DNA from: DATENM01 sp045807725
Lineage (GTDB): Bacteria; Acidobacteriota; Blastocatellia; UBA7656
Direction: 5' to 3'
Length of the DNA stretch: 64,000 nt
NCBI GenBank assembly: GCA_045807725.1
Contig: JBJMGV010000065.1
Span: forward strand, 1-64,000
Of this stretch, positions 46,627-56,087 are shown piece after piece; the stretch's first letter is position 1, and each line of letters starts with the position of its first letter. Both the position numbers and the translations under genes were made by a program. The notes below the pieces were generated by a model. It was not told the origin of the DNA. It worked only from the letters and a program-made list of their open reading frames with translations, and made no database searches.

Positions 46627-47169
46627 ATGAGCAGAGAAAGCACAGAAGAAGTGAAAGGCAGATTATTGAGAGACCCGGAAGTGCAGTTGATGATTCGCAT
46701 GCGCGCGTTCGATATTTACCAGATGCGCAATGGCCAGGGCGGCAGCGCGGTAGATGACTGGTTCCGCGCCGAATCCGAAGTCCTCGCGTTTCTGATCGCA
46801 GAAGAAGACCGGCGATCAGCCGAAGAAACGCCGGCTTCATCGCCTGAAACCGTCGCCGGCATCGAGCTGATTTCGCGCACGGATGAGATTGCCGAGCCGG
46901 AAACCAGCATCGGCGGATGGTCAGTGACCGAACCAGCGGGTTTGGAATTGGCCCCGGCTCCAGGCGGCGAGGCCGCGATGGAAACTCCGAAAAAGACCGG
47001 GACACGGTCGGCAGGCAAGACCGCTACACCACGCGCGAAAAAGACCGGCGACGACACCACGAATAAAACGACTACGCGACGCACGGCTGCCAAGAAGACG
47101 GCGGACGCAACCGAAAAGCCAAAGCGGACTCGCAAGAAGGCGGACACGACGACGCAGGCAAGCGATTAG
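46627..47169 (+). CDS. DUF2934 protein with histone H1-like Lys/Thr-rich tail
   Basis: This is 180 residues from ATG 46627 with AAAGGAAA upstream. Residues 22-55 match DUF2934: IRMRAFDIYQMRNGQGGSAV and DDWFRAESEVLAFLIAEEDR. After an acidic linker the last 60 residues are almost entirely Lys, Thr, Ala and Arg (KKTGTRSAGKTATPRAKKTG and so on). This resembles bacterial histone H1-like tails that bind nucleic acid. It is probably a cytosolic or nucleoid-associated protein. DUF2934 has no established function. It converges with the VWA gene through a bidirectional hairpin. Confidence 0.82.
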   Translation: MSRESTEEVKGRLLRDPEVQLMIRMRAFDIYQMRNGQGGSAVDDWFRAESEVLAFLIAEEDRRSAEETPASSPETVAGIELISRTDEIAEPETSIGGWSVTEPAGLELAPAPGGEAAMETPKKTGTRSAGKTATPRAKKTGDDTTNKTTTRRTAAKKTADATEKPKRTRKKADTTTQASD

Positions 47170-47309
47170 ACAACGACGCGGTGACGCGGAAGAGGGACGC
47201 GGCGACACGGTGACGCGGCGAGGGAAGGGCGACGTAATAGCTCATTAATTGCTTCTTTCGCCGCGTCGCCGTGTCGCCGCGTCGTCTTTTTCTCTGCGTC
47301 GCCGCGTCT
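47170..47309. repeat. Composite hairpin element / bidirectional terminator, GACGCGGCGACAC word
   Basis: The core arms 47196-47221 and 47258-47283 pair over 26 bases with one mismatch, followed by CTTTTTCT. Flanking words continue on both sides. It starts at the stop codon of the DUF2934 gene and ends 2 bases before the end of the convergent VWA gene. Confidence 0.92.
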
Positions 47310-47311
47310 GT

Positions 47312-48370
47312 TTAATTCTTCGGCGCGTAGTAACTGTCGCGGGTGCGCGCTTCGTAGCCCGAGCGCGTCAGGAAGACTTTGACGTGACGCAAGCGCCCAT
47401 CGCGCTGCTCGTTCTTGGAGACGTAGGTGAGGATGTATTGATTCTTTAATTCGTGGGCGACAAGCGCGTAAACGTCTTTCATCTCTTCGTCGCGCAGCGG
47501 CGAGTAGATGCGACCGCCGGTGCGCGTCGCCAGATCGGTCATAATGCGCTCGGCATTTTCAAACCGCGCGATCATCACGCCCGCCGTCCCGCGCGTGCCG
47601 GCAACGGTTCCCATCTTCCCGGCATACGGTCTAAGTTGAGCGATGAACTGCTGCGCTTTGCTGACAACGTAGACGACCGCCCCTGAGCGGATGAGGGCGT
47701 CGAGCGATTGCTGGTAAGTTACCTTACTTGACGTGTCGTCACCATCAGTGAGTAGGATCACGGCTTTGCGACCTTGAATCTTTGCCAGTTGCTCATCCGC
47801 CGTGCTGTAGAGCGCGTCGAAAAGCGCCGTGCTGCCGTACTCGCTGTTGCCTTCCTTGGTCCGCACCATACCGGGCTTGAATCGCCACGACAGCGCGTGG
47901 CGCACGTCGTCGGTCTTCGATGTCCAATCCTGAATCAACTCGACGTTGCTGTGAAACTCGATGACCGAAACTTTATCTTCCGGGCCAAGCTTGTCGAGAA
48001 AGTTCATCGCCGCCGCGCGCAGTGAGGCAATGTCGCCGGCGACCGAGCCTGACGCGTCGAGCATCAGCACGACGTTCACCGGCACGGCGCTGATGAGAAA
48101 ACTGGCGATATCTTGCCGCTGTCCGTCTTCAGCGATGATGAAATCATTCTTTAACAGGTCGGTCGCCTGTCGGCCATAAGGGTCCATCACCGTGACGTTG
48201 AGCAGGACTTCGTCAGCGCGTAGCTTGACCGTGTCGTCCGCGCCTGAATTGGCCGACGACGGATTGGCCGAAGGCAGTCGGCGTCCGCTCTGTGCTAAGC
48301 CCAGGCCCACCACAAGCGTCAAGACAAGCGTGCAGGTCAGAGTGCGAATCGATACTTGAGAAATCTTCAT
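47312..48370 (-). CDS. VWFA-related exported protein (Acidobacterial type)
   Basis: This is 352 residues with a signal peptide (KISQVSIRTLTCTLVLTLVV, ending near GLAQ) and a strand region (VLLNVTVMDPYGRQATDLLK). The von Willebrand A domain has the MIDAS motif VVLMLDASGSVAG. Further A-domain motifs are KVSVIEFHSNVELIQDW, GSTALFDALYSTADEQL and RKAVILLTDGDDTSSKV. The end resembles the VWFA-related domain widespread in Acidobacteria: RTGGRIYSPLRDEEMKDVYA, LKNQYILTYVSKNEQRDGRL, RHVKVFLTRSGYEARTRDSY. It probably binds a metal-dependent partner in the periplasm. No neighbouring MoxR ATPase is present. Confidence 0.92.
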   Translation of the reverse strand: MKISQVSIRTLTCTLVLTLVVGLGLAQSGRRLPSANPSSANSGADDTVKLRADEVLLNVTVMDPYGRQATDLLKNDFIIAEDGQRQDIASFLISAVPVNVVLMLDASGSVAGDIASLRAAAMNFLDKLGPEDKVSVIEFHSNVELIQDWTSKTDDVRHALSWRFKPGMVRTKEGNSEYGSTALFDALYSTADEQLAKIQGRKAVILLTDGDDTSSKVTYQQSLDALIRSGAVVYVVSKAQQFIAQLRPYAGKMGTVAGTRGTAGVMIARFENAERIMTDLATRTGGRIYSPLRDEEMKDVYALVAHELKNQYILTYVSKNEQRDGRLRHVKVFLTRSGYEARTRDSYYAPKN

Positions 48371-48536
48371 AGCTGCTTGAATAAGTATAGCGCAGGCCGC
48401 TGTGGCTGTGACAAGTGAAGCGTGATGCGTGTGGCGCGGTGCGTCAGGTAAGACTGAATATCAGGGCGTGCGGTGCGAGCCTTGATGGACAAGGATCAGT
48501 GCGCCCGTTCTGGCCGCACTTCAGGAAATTCAAAGA

Positions 48537-48570
48537 CGCGGTTGGCCAGTGTGAGCACCAGCCAACCGCG
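48537..48570 (-). terminator. Hairpin after the DUF1501 gene
   Basis: A 10-bp stem CGCGGTTGGC/GCCAACCGCG (48537-48546 with 48561-48570) is followed on the minus strand by TCTTTGAATTT. It lies 44 bases beyond the stop of the DUF1501 gene. The rest of the gap from 48371 to 48613 shows nothing else. Confidence 0.5.
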
Positions 48571-48613
48571 CCGCGATACAAAGCGAAGACTTCAGCATGC
48601 GAAAACCTGAAGG

Positions 48614-49879
48614 CTAGCCGCGAATCAGCCCCTTGAAGTTCGCCGGGTTCGGACGAAATCCCGGAAAGATCGCGCCGAGGTTGGTCGCGCCCATATGCCG
48701 CGCGGCAATCTCAGCGAACACGTCGCGGAAGTCTGTCGTCAACTGGAGGTCGCGGCCTTCATACAATTGTTCGTTGGCCAGCCCCGGCCACTTGCCATAG
48801 ACTTTGCCGCCCTTGACCGGGCCGCCCAGCGCAAAGGCTACGCTGGCGTGGCCGTGATCGGTTCCGCCCGAACCGTTCTGCCTGATTGTGCGCCCGAACT
48901 CAGTCATTGTAACAATCACCACATTGCGCATACGGTCGCCGAGGTCTTTGTAGAGCGCCGCGATGCCTTGCCCAAAATCCTGCAAGCGGTTGGCGAGCTG
49001 GCCGCGCGCGTTGCCCTGATTGGCGTGCGTGTCCCAGCCGCCGACATCGGTGAAGGCGACTTCGACGCCGATGTCGGCTTTGATTAATTGGGCGATTTGC
49101 AACAAGGATTGCCCGAACGGCGAGCGCGGATAGCTTGCGCCGCTGGCCGGTTGATACTGTTGCGGGTTGGCTTTCTTCAACATCTTCACGGCCTCGAAGG
49201 CTTCCTTGCCTGTGCCGTGCAGCACGTCATTCATGTTCTGCGCATAGAGGTCTTCAAAGCCTTTCGCCACCTGCCCATTGCCCTGCCCCGCGCGCACGCC
49301 GAAGTCGCTGATGTTGGTCATCGCAATGGCCGGCGCATTGCCGATTAAGGTGCGCGGCAGGTTGGCCGTTAGCGACACGGCGCGGAACGGCGTCGTCTCC
49401 GTCTCGCGCTTTGATTGCAAGTAACGGTTCAGCCAGCCGTCGGTCGTGCCTTTATTGCCGGGGGTCGCCGCCTCCATATAATCCTGCGCGTCGAAGTGCG
49501 AGCGCGTGTTATCGGGCGAGCCGATAGCGTGAACGATAGCAAGGTTGCCGGCGTCGTAGATCGGCTTGAACGGGGCGAGCGCCGGGTGCAGGCCGAAGTA
49601 GCCGTCGAGGTCAATTACCGATTCAGCGTTGCCGGTCTTCGGCTGCGGGACGGCAATGTTCGGGCGGGCGCTATAGTAATTCGCATCACCGAACGGCACG
49701 ACCGCCGAGATGCCATCCATCGCGCCGCGCTGAAAGATGGCGATGATGATCGGTCTATCTTTGCCGCTGCCGGCGAGCGTCCGGGCAAACGCCGTGCGCT
49801 TCAGAAACGACGGGGCCGCTGCCAGGCTAACCATCGCCAGGCCCGATGACTTTAAAAAGAATCTTCGTGTTACTGCCAT
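48614..49879 (-). CDS. DUF1501 family protein with Tat signal
   Basis: This 421-residue protein begins with a twin-arginine signal (VTRRFFLKSSGLAMVSLAAA), so it is exported folded. The sulfatase-like fold is suggested by IIIAIFQRGAMDGISAVVPF, LAIVHAIGSPDNTRSHFDAQ, VAFTDVGGWDTHANQG, VVIVTMTEFGRTIRQNGSGG and TDHGHASVAFALGG. DUF1501 proteins are nearly always encoded next to DUF1800 proteins, as here. Their joint role is unknown; export of a large complex or cell-surface component has been suggested. A hairpin element separates it from the DUF1800 gene upstream. Confidence 0.94.
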   Translation of the reverse strand: MAVTRRFFLKSSGLAMVSLAAAPSFLKRTAFARTLAGSGKDRPIIIAIFQRGAMDGISAVVPFGDANYYSARPNIAVPQPKTGNAESVIDLDGYFGLHPALAPFKPIYDAGNLAIVHAIGSPDNTRSHFDAQDYMEAATPGNKGTTDGWLNRYLQSKRETETTPFRAVSLTANLPRTLIGNAPAIAMTNISDFGVRAGQGNGQVAKGFEDLYAQNMNDVLHGTGKEAFEAVKMLKKANPQQYQPASGASYPRSPFGQSLLQIAQLIKADIGVEVAFTDVGGWDTHANQGNARGQLANRLQDFGQGIAALYKDLGDRMRNVVIVTMTEFGRTIRQNGSGGTDHGHASVAFALGGPVKGGKVYGKWPGLANEQLYEGRDLQLTTDFRDVFAEIAARHMGATNLGAIFPGFRPNPANFKGLIRG

Positions 49880-49927
49880 TGCTTTATCTCCGAACTTAAT
49901 TTACAGGATGCTTTAATTATCGAGAGG

Positions 49928-50028
49928 ATTCACCGCAGAGGCGCAGAGAGCACAGAGGATGCGCAGAGCCGGGCACGATTGCAGAAACTCTGCGCCCTCT
50001 CCGCGTCCTCTGCGCCTCTGCGGTGAAT
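49928..50028. repeat. Composite hairpin element, GCAGAGGCGCAGAG word
   Basis: The outer 21 bp pair perfectly (49928-49948 with 50008-50028), and inner words continue CACAGAGG/CCTCTCCGCG pairing. It lies between DUF1800 and DUF1501 on the same strand, 4 bases from the DUF1800 stop. Confidence 0.93.
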
Positions 50029-50032
50029 GCTT

Positions 50033-52120
50033 TCATCTGCGCTGGAACTCCGGTGAGCCGAGCACCAGCCCGAACACTTTGGCAATCTCTTGCTCTTGAG
50101 CCGAGAGCGGCGCAGGTTGATCGGCGCGGCGAGCGGCGCGGAACTCGCGGCCTCGCGGGTAATCCAACCTGCCGACCTTGTCGCCTTTGCCGGGGCGTTG
50201 CGGCGTCGCGCCTTCGGCGAGCAGAGCATCACCGCTGTCAGCCGTCATCGCGTCGTTCGGCCTGCGCTGCTCGCGTTCCAGTTCGCCTTTAACGGGCACG
50301 CCCTCGACCATCTGCTTTTCAAGCACGGCGCGCGTCTGCGGCGACACATCTTTGTTCAACAGCAGCGCGATGGCTTGATCGAGCGTTTGCGTTGCGCTCT
50401 TGTCCTGCGCCTCGGGCGCGATGCGCTTGAGGTCTACGGTTGTGCCGCGCAGCTTGTTTGCGCTGAGCGCCAGGCCGAAGTTCAACCGCTCAAGCAACGC
50501 GCCGGTGTTCACCCACTGCTCGGCTTTATCGGGGAAGCCCGTCGGCGGCTGATAGCGGTAAAGCGGCTGGCCCATCTTCGAGATGAACTGCGTCACCATC
50601 AGCGTGTTGTTGACTTCGCCGCCGACGGCGCGAATCGCCGACACCGCCAGCTCGAACGGCGATTTGATCTTGGCGCGATAAGCGTCTTTCGAGTAAAACT
50701 CCGGCGACGTGAAGATCGTCCGCAGCATCTCGCGGATGTCGCCATCGCTCTTCATATAAACCTGAGCGACGCGCTCAACCAGCGCCGGCGGCGGGTTGTC
50801 GCTGACAAAGCGGCGCGCAAGCTTCATCGAGATGAACTTCGCCGTGCTGGGCTGATGCGCGAGGATGTCAATCACCATCTCGCCGTCTTTGATGCCGCCG
50901 CCTGCCGGAATCTTGTGGCCGAGCACTGTCTTCTCGCCGTTGTCATGCATAAACGGACGGAAGATGAAGCCGCCGCCTCTGCGCGGCTGCACAATCGTCC
51001 AGCCCGTGAAGCAGCGTGCGACTTCCTGCACGTCTTTCTGCGTGTAGCCGCCTTCGACGCCGAGCGTGTGCAGCTCCATCAACTCGCGCGCGTAGTTCTC
51101 ATTGATGCCGGGCTTACGTTTGGCGAACTGCGGCGCGGCCTGCGCGCGCTGTTGCTGATCGGCGCTCATCTGGCGGTCAGCCTGTTGCTGGCGCGAGAGA
51201 GGATCATTGCGCCGGCCCAGTCCGCCCAACAGTCCGCGCTGCTGTAAACGGCTCTGCTGGCCGATTCCAGCCCGTCCGGGCAATTTCGCGTCGGGCGAAC
51301 TTGACTGAAAATTGTCGAGGTAGAACAACATCGCCGGACTCTTAGCCGTCGCCAGCAACAGGTCTTCAAACTTACCGAGAGTGTGCGGGCGGATGGCGTT
51401 CATCTCGAAATCGGTGGTGAGGATTTTGTCCGCGCCCTTGGGCCAAAAGATGTTGAAGTGGTTGTACCAGAAATCGGCCAACACTTCCTGCAACTGCCGC
51501 TCGCTGTAAACGGCGCGAACTACCTTCTGTTGCATCAAGTCTTGCAGTAAGAGCTGCGGCGGTTTCAAGCCGTGCTCGCGGTAATACTCCTGCACCATCT
51601 GCCGCGTCTCTGGCTTGTTGAGATCGAGCGCGGCGTCGGCGGCTTGATTGCCCGGCGCGTTATCACTCGGCTTCAATTGATCGGCGGGCTGCGACTGTGC
51701 GGCGGCGGCTTTGCCTCTCAGGCCAAGCTCGCGCGCGATCATACCTGGCTCCGGGTATTTCTCTGCCAACTCGGACAGGCCCAGGTGAATCGATTCGATG
51801 TTCTTGAGCCGCGCCTCCACTGCCGCGTCGTCGAGCCGTTCGGGGTGAAGCTGCTGGTCGATGAACTTATCAATGCCGAGCGCCCGCACGCGCTCAACGT
51901 CGCCGGGCCGCTGGCCGAAGCCGAGGCGGTTGAGCAGGTGCGTGATCTTCTGGTCTTCGGTCAGCGCCGACTTCGTCGCTTTCGTCTTCGAGTCGCCGAA
52001 GGCCGGCGACAGTGTGCCGAGCGCAAGCGTTGCCGTCATCACAACGGCCAGCACGCTCGCAGTCGCGCGCCGCGTCCGAGCCGTCAAGTTAATAAAGGTC
52101 TTCGTGGTGTCGAATTTCAT
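50033..52120 (-). CDS. DUF1800 family exported protein
   Basis: This is 695 residues with a signal-like N-terminus (RRATASVLAVVMTATLALGT ending near AFGD). Family landmarks are KITHLLNRLGFGQRPGDVER at the start, VVRAVYSERQLQEVLADFWY, NHFNIFWPKG, INENYARELMELHTLGVEGG, YTQKDVQEVARCFTGWTI and MKLARRFVSDNPP. The middle contains a Gln/Arg-rich low-complexity insertion (about 300-345). The function of DUF1800 is not established. It is first in a two-gene unit with DUF1501, and both are predicted to be outside the cytosol. Confidence 0.94.
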   Translation of the reverse strand: MKFDTTKTFINLTARTRRATASVLAVVMTATLALGTLSPAFGDSKTKATKSALTEDQKITHLLNRLGFGQRPGDVERVRALGIDKFIDQQLHPERLDDAAVEARLKNIESIHLGLSELAEKYPEPGMIARELGLRGKAAAAQSQPADQLKPSDNAPGNQAADAALDLNKPETRQMVQEYYREHGLKPPQLLLQDLMQQKVVRAVYSERQLQEVLADFWYNHFNIFWPKGADKILTTDFEMNAIRPHTLGKFEDLLLATAKSPAMLFYLDNFQSSSPDAKLPGRAGIGQQSRLQQRGLLGGLGRRNDPLSRQQQADRQMSADQQQRAQAAPQFAKRKPGINENYARELMELHTLGVEGGYTQKDVQEVARCFTGWTIVQPRRGGGFIFRPFMHDNGEKTVLGHKIPAGGGIKDGEMVIDILAHQPSTAKFISMKLARRFVSDNPPPALVERVAQVYMKSDGDIREMLRTIFTSPEFYSKDAYRAKIKSPFELAVSAIRAVGGEVNNTLMVTQFISKMGQPLYRYQPPTGFPDKAEQWVNTGALLERLNFGLALSANKLRGTTVDLKRIAPEAQDKSATQTLDQAIALLLNKDVSPQTRAVLEKQMVEGVPVKGELEREQRRPNDAMTADSGDALLAEGATPQRPGKGDKVGRLDYPRGREFRAARRADQPAPLSAQEQEIAKVFGLVLGSPEFQRR

Positions 52121-52308
52121 GATCTACTTCCTCTGAAGGTGCGAACTGATAAGATGCCAACCGCTGCCGCGTAGATTGCCTCGCGCGAGTCTCTCACGGT
52201 TCAGCTAAATTCCCCGCTTGAGCTTACGCACTCGGTCATTTAGACGCGCGCCGTTTTGAAATAGTTTGAAAATGATAAAGGCGGGGGACACGAGGCAGAC
52301 GCAGGGTT

Positions 52309-52370
52309 GGAGTTCCACCTTCGGGCAATGGGCAGGATGGGCGAACGATTCTGCCTTCAGGTGGAACTCC
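52309..52370 (-). terminator. Inverted repeat after the radical SAM gene
   Basis: A 12-bp perfect inverted repeat GGAGTTCCACCT (52309-52320 with 52359-52370) encloses 38 bases, just beyond the stop of the radical SAM gene. The large loop and lack of a T tract leave its role open. It has the same 'GTTCCACC' word repeated inside the gap. Confidence 0.5.
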
Positions 52371-52387
52371 AGGAACAGCTTGATCCT

Positions 52388-53974
52388 TCAGCCAGCTTCT
52401 TCCACGGCCTCTTGCTCAGCGTTCTGTTTAACCGGCATTGTCGCCAATTCGACCTTCCGATTTTTCCGTGACGCGCGCCAGGCCTTGACCGATTCTTTTC
52501 CGAGGCGGTAAACCGTGCGTCGATTTTCAGCGATGACTTTCAGCCACGCCCATTTGCCCATTTGCGGAAAGTAGATGCCGCGAAAGAACAGTCGCGCGAT
52601 GAGGATGGTGATGCGATGCGTGAGCGGCTTATTGGTAGCCGCATCCGTCGCCTGAGCCAGAGCCTCAGGACTGTAGGAGAGCTTCCAGGCGCGATCAAGC
52701 TCGGCATGCGTTTCCGCGATAGTCATCTTCAGCGGCGTATGGGCCATCTGAAAGGGTTGGAATTCCAGCCAGTGCTTTGGCCGCGTCAGCCGCCCCGCTA
52801 CCTCAAGCCGCTTGTAAAGCGGCGTCGCCGGCAGCGGGATGAGCGTGCCAAAGACCGGCAGGCCGGCAGGCCAGGTGCGAATCTGTTCGAGCGTGCGCTC
52901 GGACACGCCTACGGTGTCGTTATCGAGGCCGAAGATGAACGAGGTGATGGCCAGAATGTTGCGCTGCGCCAGCCGTTCGAGCACGATTTTATACTCGCCC
53001 GGCTTGTTGAATCCTTTGTTCACGTCGGCCAGATTCGTCGGGTCTATCGATTCCATGCCGATGAATATCCACTTGCCTCCTGAGGCCGCGATAAGATCAA
53101 CCAGCTCCTCGTCGCGCAACAGGTTGGCACTGATCTGCGCTACCCAATTCACCTGCGCGTCGGCGGCGATGATGTCGCGCAGCAGCGACTTGGTGCGTTT
53201 GATGTTGATGGCAAAATTGTCATCAATGAAGAAGACGGCGAGCTGGCCGCGCTCGCGGCGGGCACGGGCCTTCAGCCGCAACAGTTCATTGACGACGCTC
53301 TCATTGCTGCGAAAGCGGATGGAGTCGCCGAAGAAGCCGGTCACGGTGCAGAACTCGCAACCGTAAGGACAGCCGCGTCCCGATTCGACAGGGATCACGC
53401 GAAAGCTTCCCCAGCCTTCACCGAGGCCGCTGAGTTTGGATGAAAGGATTCGCGGGATCAGATCGAACTGGTCCAGGTTGATGGTGTCCCATGGAATCTC
53501 CGGGTAGGGATCGAGGCGCGGCTTGCGCTCCTTGCCCGTCTCGTCTACCGGCACATAGACATCTTGCAATTCACCGCGCGCCGCGTCGGCGACGATCCGA
53601 GGCCAGGTTTCATCGGCTTCGCCCAGCGCCACAGCATCGGCGTGGCGCGGCCCGCCACTGCGTCCGAGCGCTTCGTCCGGCTCCTCTGTGACGTGCGGGC
53701 CACCCATCACGACAGGCACACCGGCGGCGCGAATCGCATCAGCCATGCGGTAGGCTTTCTGTATCATTCGGGTCATCGCGCCAATGCCGACAAGGCCGAT
53801 CTCCTGCTCGCGCACGAACCGAGCGATGTCTTCTTCATCCATCGGCTGCGCATTCCCATCAATGAGCACGACCTCATGCTCAGGTGGAGTCAGAGCGCGG
53901 AGCAGGAACATCCAAAGGTGCGGCATGAAATTGCGTGTCACGCCATTGTCCGGGTTATACAGTAAGATTTTCAT
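52388..53974 (-). CDS. B12-binding domain radical SAM protein
   Basis: This is 528 residues from ATG 53974, with GGGAGG upstream; a longer frame starts 15 bases earlier but without a better site. Residues 1-140 form a cobalamin-binding-like Rossmann domain (KILLYNPDNGVTRNFMPHLW, EIGLVGIGAMTRMIQKAYRM, GVPVVMGGPHVTEEPDEAL). The radical SAM core has ESGRGCPYGCEFC with C202, C206 and C209 for the 4Fe-4S cluster, FFIDDNFAI, IFIGMESIDP and SFIFGLDNDT. It resembles BchE/HpnJ-type methylases and cyclases. The substrate is unknown. An unrecognised gene lies 11 bases upstream and is probably its partner. Confidence 0.93.
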   Translation of the reverse strand: MKILLYNPDNGVTRNFMPHLWMFLLRALTPPEHEVVLIDGNAQPMDEEDIARFVREQEIGLVGIGAMTRMIQKAYRMADAIRAAGVPVVMGGPHVTEEPDEALGRSGGPRHADAVALGEADETWPRIVADAARGELQDVYVPVDETGKERKPRLDPYPEIPWDTINLDQFDLIPRILSSKLSGLGEGWGSFRVIPVESGRGCPYGCEFCTVTGFFGDSIRFRSNESVVNELLRLKARARRERGQLAVFFIDDNFAINIKRTKSLLRDIIAADAQVNWVAQISANLLRDEELVDLIAASGGKWIFIGMESIDPTNLADVNKGFNKPGEYKIVLERLAQRNILAITSFIFGLDNDTVGVSERTLEQIRTWPAGLPVFGTLIPLPATPLYKRLEVAGRLTRPKHWLEFQPFQMAHTPLKMTIAETHAELDRAWKLSYSPEALAQATDAATNKPLTHRITILIARLFFRGIYFPQMGKWAWLKVIAENRRTVYRLGKESVKAWRASRKNRKVELATMPVKQNAEQEAVEEAG

Positions 53975-53985
53975 TTTCCTCCCTA

Positions 53986-55041
53986 TCACTGTTCACTTAT
54001 TGTATCGAAAGCCACACGCACATTCGAATCAAGCACGCGCGCGGCGTGTTCGAGATGGGCAGTGGCGTGGGCAGTAATTGTCTCAACGTGTCGGTAACGG
54101 ATGCCGCGCACGCGGCGGAAAAGGCGAATCTTCAGGTTCGCCACTTCGCTGTTGATGCAAAAGAGTCGCTCGCCATCAGGGTCGCGGTATTCGGCTTGTA
54201 TCATATCGCGCAGACGGCATTGCGCCACGCCTTCGATGTGCAGCCGCGTGCCGGTTGCCGCGAATGACCAGTAGCCCATTCCGAGATGGCGCTTCCACTG
54301 CTCGGACAATCGCAGGCGCGTGAAGCGATGCTCCTGGCCGCGATGGCGCAAGTACAGGGATTGAAGCGGCGGCAGCGTTTTGCCGGCGCGACGCGGACGT
54401 GCCGCCAGCCCTTCAAAAACCGTCCCGTCGTGTCCCTCAAAGCCGTTCGAGTGAACCCATATCCATTCATCAACATGCTTGCGGCCCCAGAGGTGCGATT
54501 GACAGCCCGGCTCATTTTCAATAACAAAGTCGCGCCCATCAAGCGCGATCCGCCCGCTGAAACGCGTGTCGAGATTCGGCGAGCAGACGAAAGACGAAGG
54601 GCGCACCAGATTGACCAGCGCCGGCGTAACGTGATGATGTGTACGTTCATTCGGCTGAAAATGCAAATCCCATTCGATTGAGCGCCCACCCTGTTCGACG
54701 CGGCCCAATGCCCGCGAAGCCGTGAATTCGCCGTCGCTGATGCGTATGCGGAAGGCTTCGTGGCCTTCGACGGCGAACTGCTCTATCGGGTATTCGCGCT
54801 TGATGCCGAGCGTCGATTCAGCATTGGCGCGGTCGAAAACAGCGGCCCACAGCGCCACGCGCGGCTCGCCCATTGTCGGCGCGTCCACACAATAACGAAA
54901 CCAGAAGCCGCGACGCGAGGCGCGCTGATTCAACGTCAGGAACCATACCTCATAATGATTGGCGCTGCGGCGATCCCAGCGGCAGAGATTGTCCGCGTAG
55001 TTCGCCGCCACGTCCGAAGCGAGCTTGAGGCTAACCGTCAT
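53986..55041 (-). CDS. Unrecognised soluble protein next to radical SAM gene
   Basis: This is 351 residues from ATG 55041 (MTVSLKLASDVAANYADNLC); the frame stays open further upstream, but only through a repeat-like region. It has no signal or membrane helix. It is rich in Trp, Arg and beta strands: SANHYEVWFLTLNQRASRRG, FWFRYCVDAP, GRSIEWDLHFQPNERTHHHV, GCQSHLWGRKHVDEWIWVHS and MGYWSFAATGTRLHIEG. The two-part strand-rich pattern with W/H clusters faintly recalls AttH/CrtC-type lipocalin-like hydratases or tocopherol-cyclase-like proteins, but this is a guess. The 11-base spacing to the radical SAM gene suggests a common pathway. Confidence 0.78.
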   Translation of the reverse strand: MTVSLKLASDVAANYADNLCRWDRRSANHYEVWFLTLNQRASRRGFWFRYCVDAPTMGEPRVALWAAVFDRANAESTLGIKREYPIEQFAVEGHEAFRIRISDGEFTASRALGRVEQGGRSIEWDLHFQPNERTHHHVTPALVNLVRPSSFVCSPNLDTRFSGRIALDGRDFVIENEPGCQSHLWGRKHVDEWIWVHSNGFEGHDGTVFEGLAARPRRAGKTLPPLQSLYLRHRGQEHRFTRLRLSEQWKRHLGMGYWSFAATGTRLHIEGVAQCRLRDMIQAEYRDPDGERLFCINSEVANLKIRLFRRVRGIRYRHVETITAHATAHLEHAARVLDSNVRVAFDTISEQ

Positions 55042-55052
55042 TGGCGCTCTCG

Positions 55053-55085
55053 TTGAATTGCGAATTGCAAATTGCGGATTGACTG
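55053..55085. repeat. One-armed GAATTGC tandem word
   Basis: GAATTGCGAATTGCAAATTG is followed by CGGATTGAC: four imperfect 8-base words without a clear complementary arm nearby. It resembles half of a composite hairpin element, upstream of the unknown gene's start. Confidence 0.55.
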
Positions 55086-55284
55086 CGGGAATGTGCTTCC
55101 CGAAATCCGCGCCCGTCGAATGCGACTCCCCGCGTCCGTTTGACGCCAACACCTTACATCAGGGCTGACCTTGAAGGCAAACTTGGCGACGGCTTCGGCG
55201 CTCTGCTAGAATTTTCTGGCGTATCTGAATGCAACCGCATCGGCGGCACCGGCGTTCAATCGACAAGGGGTAATAACAAGTTTA

Positions 55285-56087
55285 ATGCGTAGAGCGATCA
55301 TCCTGGCCGTTTCCATTCTGACCTTCACCGCTGTGCCTGCAATCGCGCAGACCGGCGCGGCAGATAGCCGCACGGATGTAATACTGGCCGGCGCGCGGCA
55401 GCATCTCGCCAAAGGCGAAACTTGCCTGGCCGCCGGCAACACCGACTGCGCGCGGCGCGAGTTTGACGACGCCATTGATTATGTCTTCGAGCAGCGCGTC
55501 GATGTGCGTAGCGACCCGCGACTGCGCGTCGGCCTCACCGAGATCATCGAAAAGATTTATCGTTACGAGACACAGACCGAAGGCACACAGGCCGTCAGAT
55601 TATGGAAGTCGCAAGAGTACGAAGGGCGGCCTGCGGCGGACGAGACGGAAGTCGCGGAAATGGATTTGCCGGTCGGGCCGATGAACGCGGTTGAATTCCA
55701 GCGGCGCTTCGCGCTGTTGCGCGCGGCCTTCCGCGAAGCCTATGACCGCGACATCACGCTGACGGGCGCGGATCACGGCGAGCACCGCCGGCTCTATGGT
55801 CGCGGCAGCGCCTTCGACATACGGGTGCGCGACCTGACGCGCGAGCAAGTCACCTTCATCATCGGCAAAGGCAACGAGCTTGGCCTGCGCATCAAAGACT
55901 TTTCGACCTGGGACCGCGTCGCCGCGCACAACACGCGCTCGGCGCAACTGGGCCGCGCACTCGATACCTATGCGACGGGCGTCCACTTGCACATTGATCG
56001 TATGGGCGCGATGCGCGCGCCGCGTATGGTTGAAAAGCCGGCCATCAGCAAGTCGCGCATAAAGACCGAAGCCCCGACAAGTAATTA

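Noticed and set aside
48415..48636. 73-codon plus-strand frame in the gap between the VWA and DUF1501 genes
   Set aside because: It covers the terminator hairpin and the end of the DUF1501 gene; composition looks random.
50090..51247. Plus-strand frame of 385 codons across the DUF1800 gene
   Set aside because: It is antisense to a well-supported family member; composition is Arg/Leu/His-rich without motifs.
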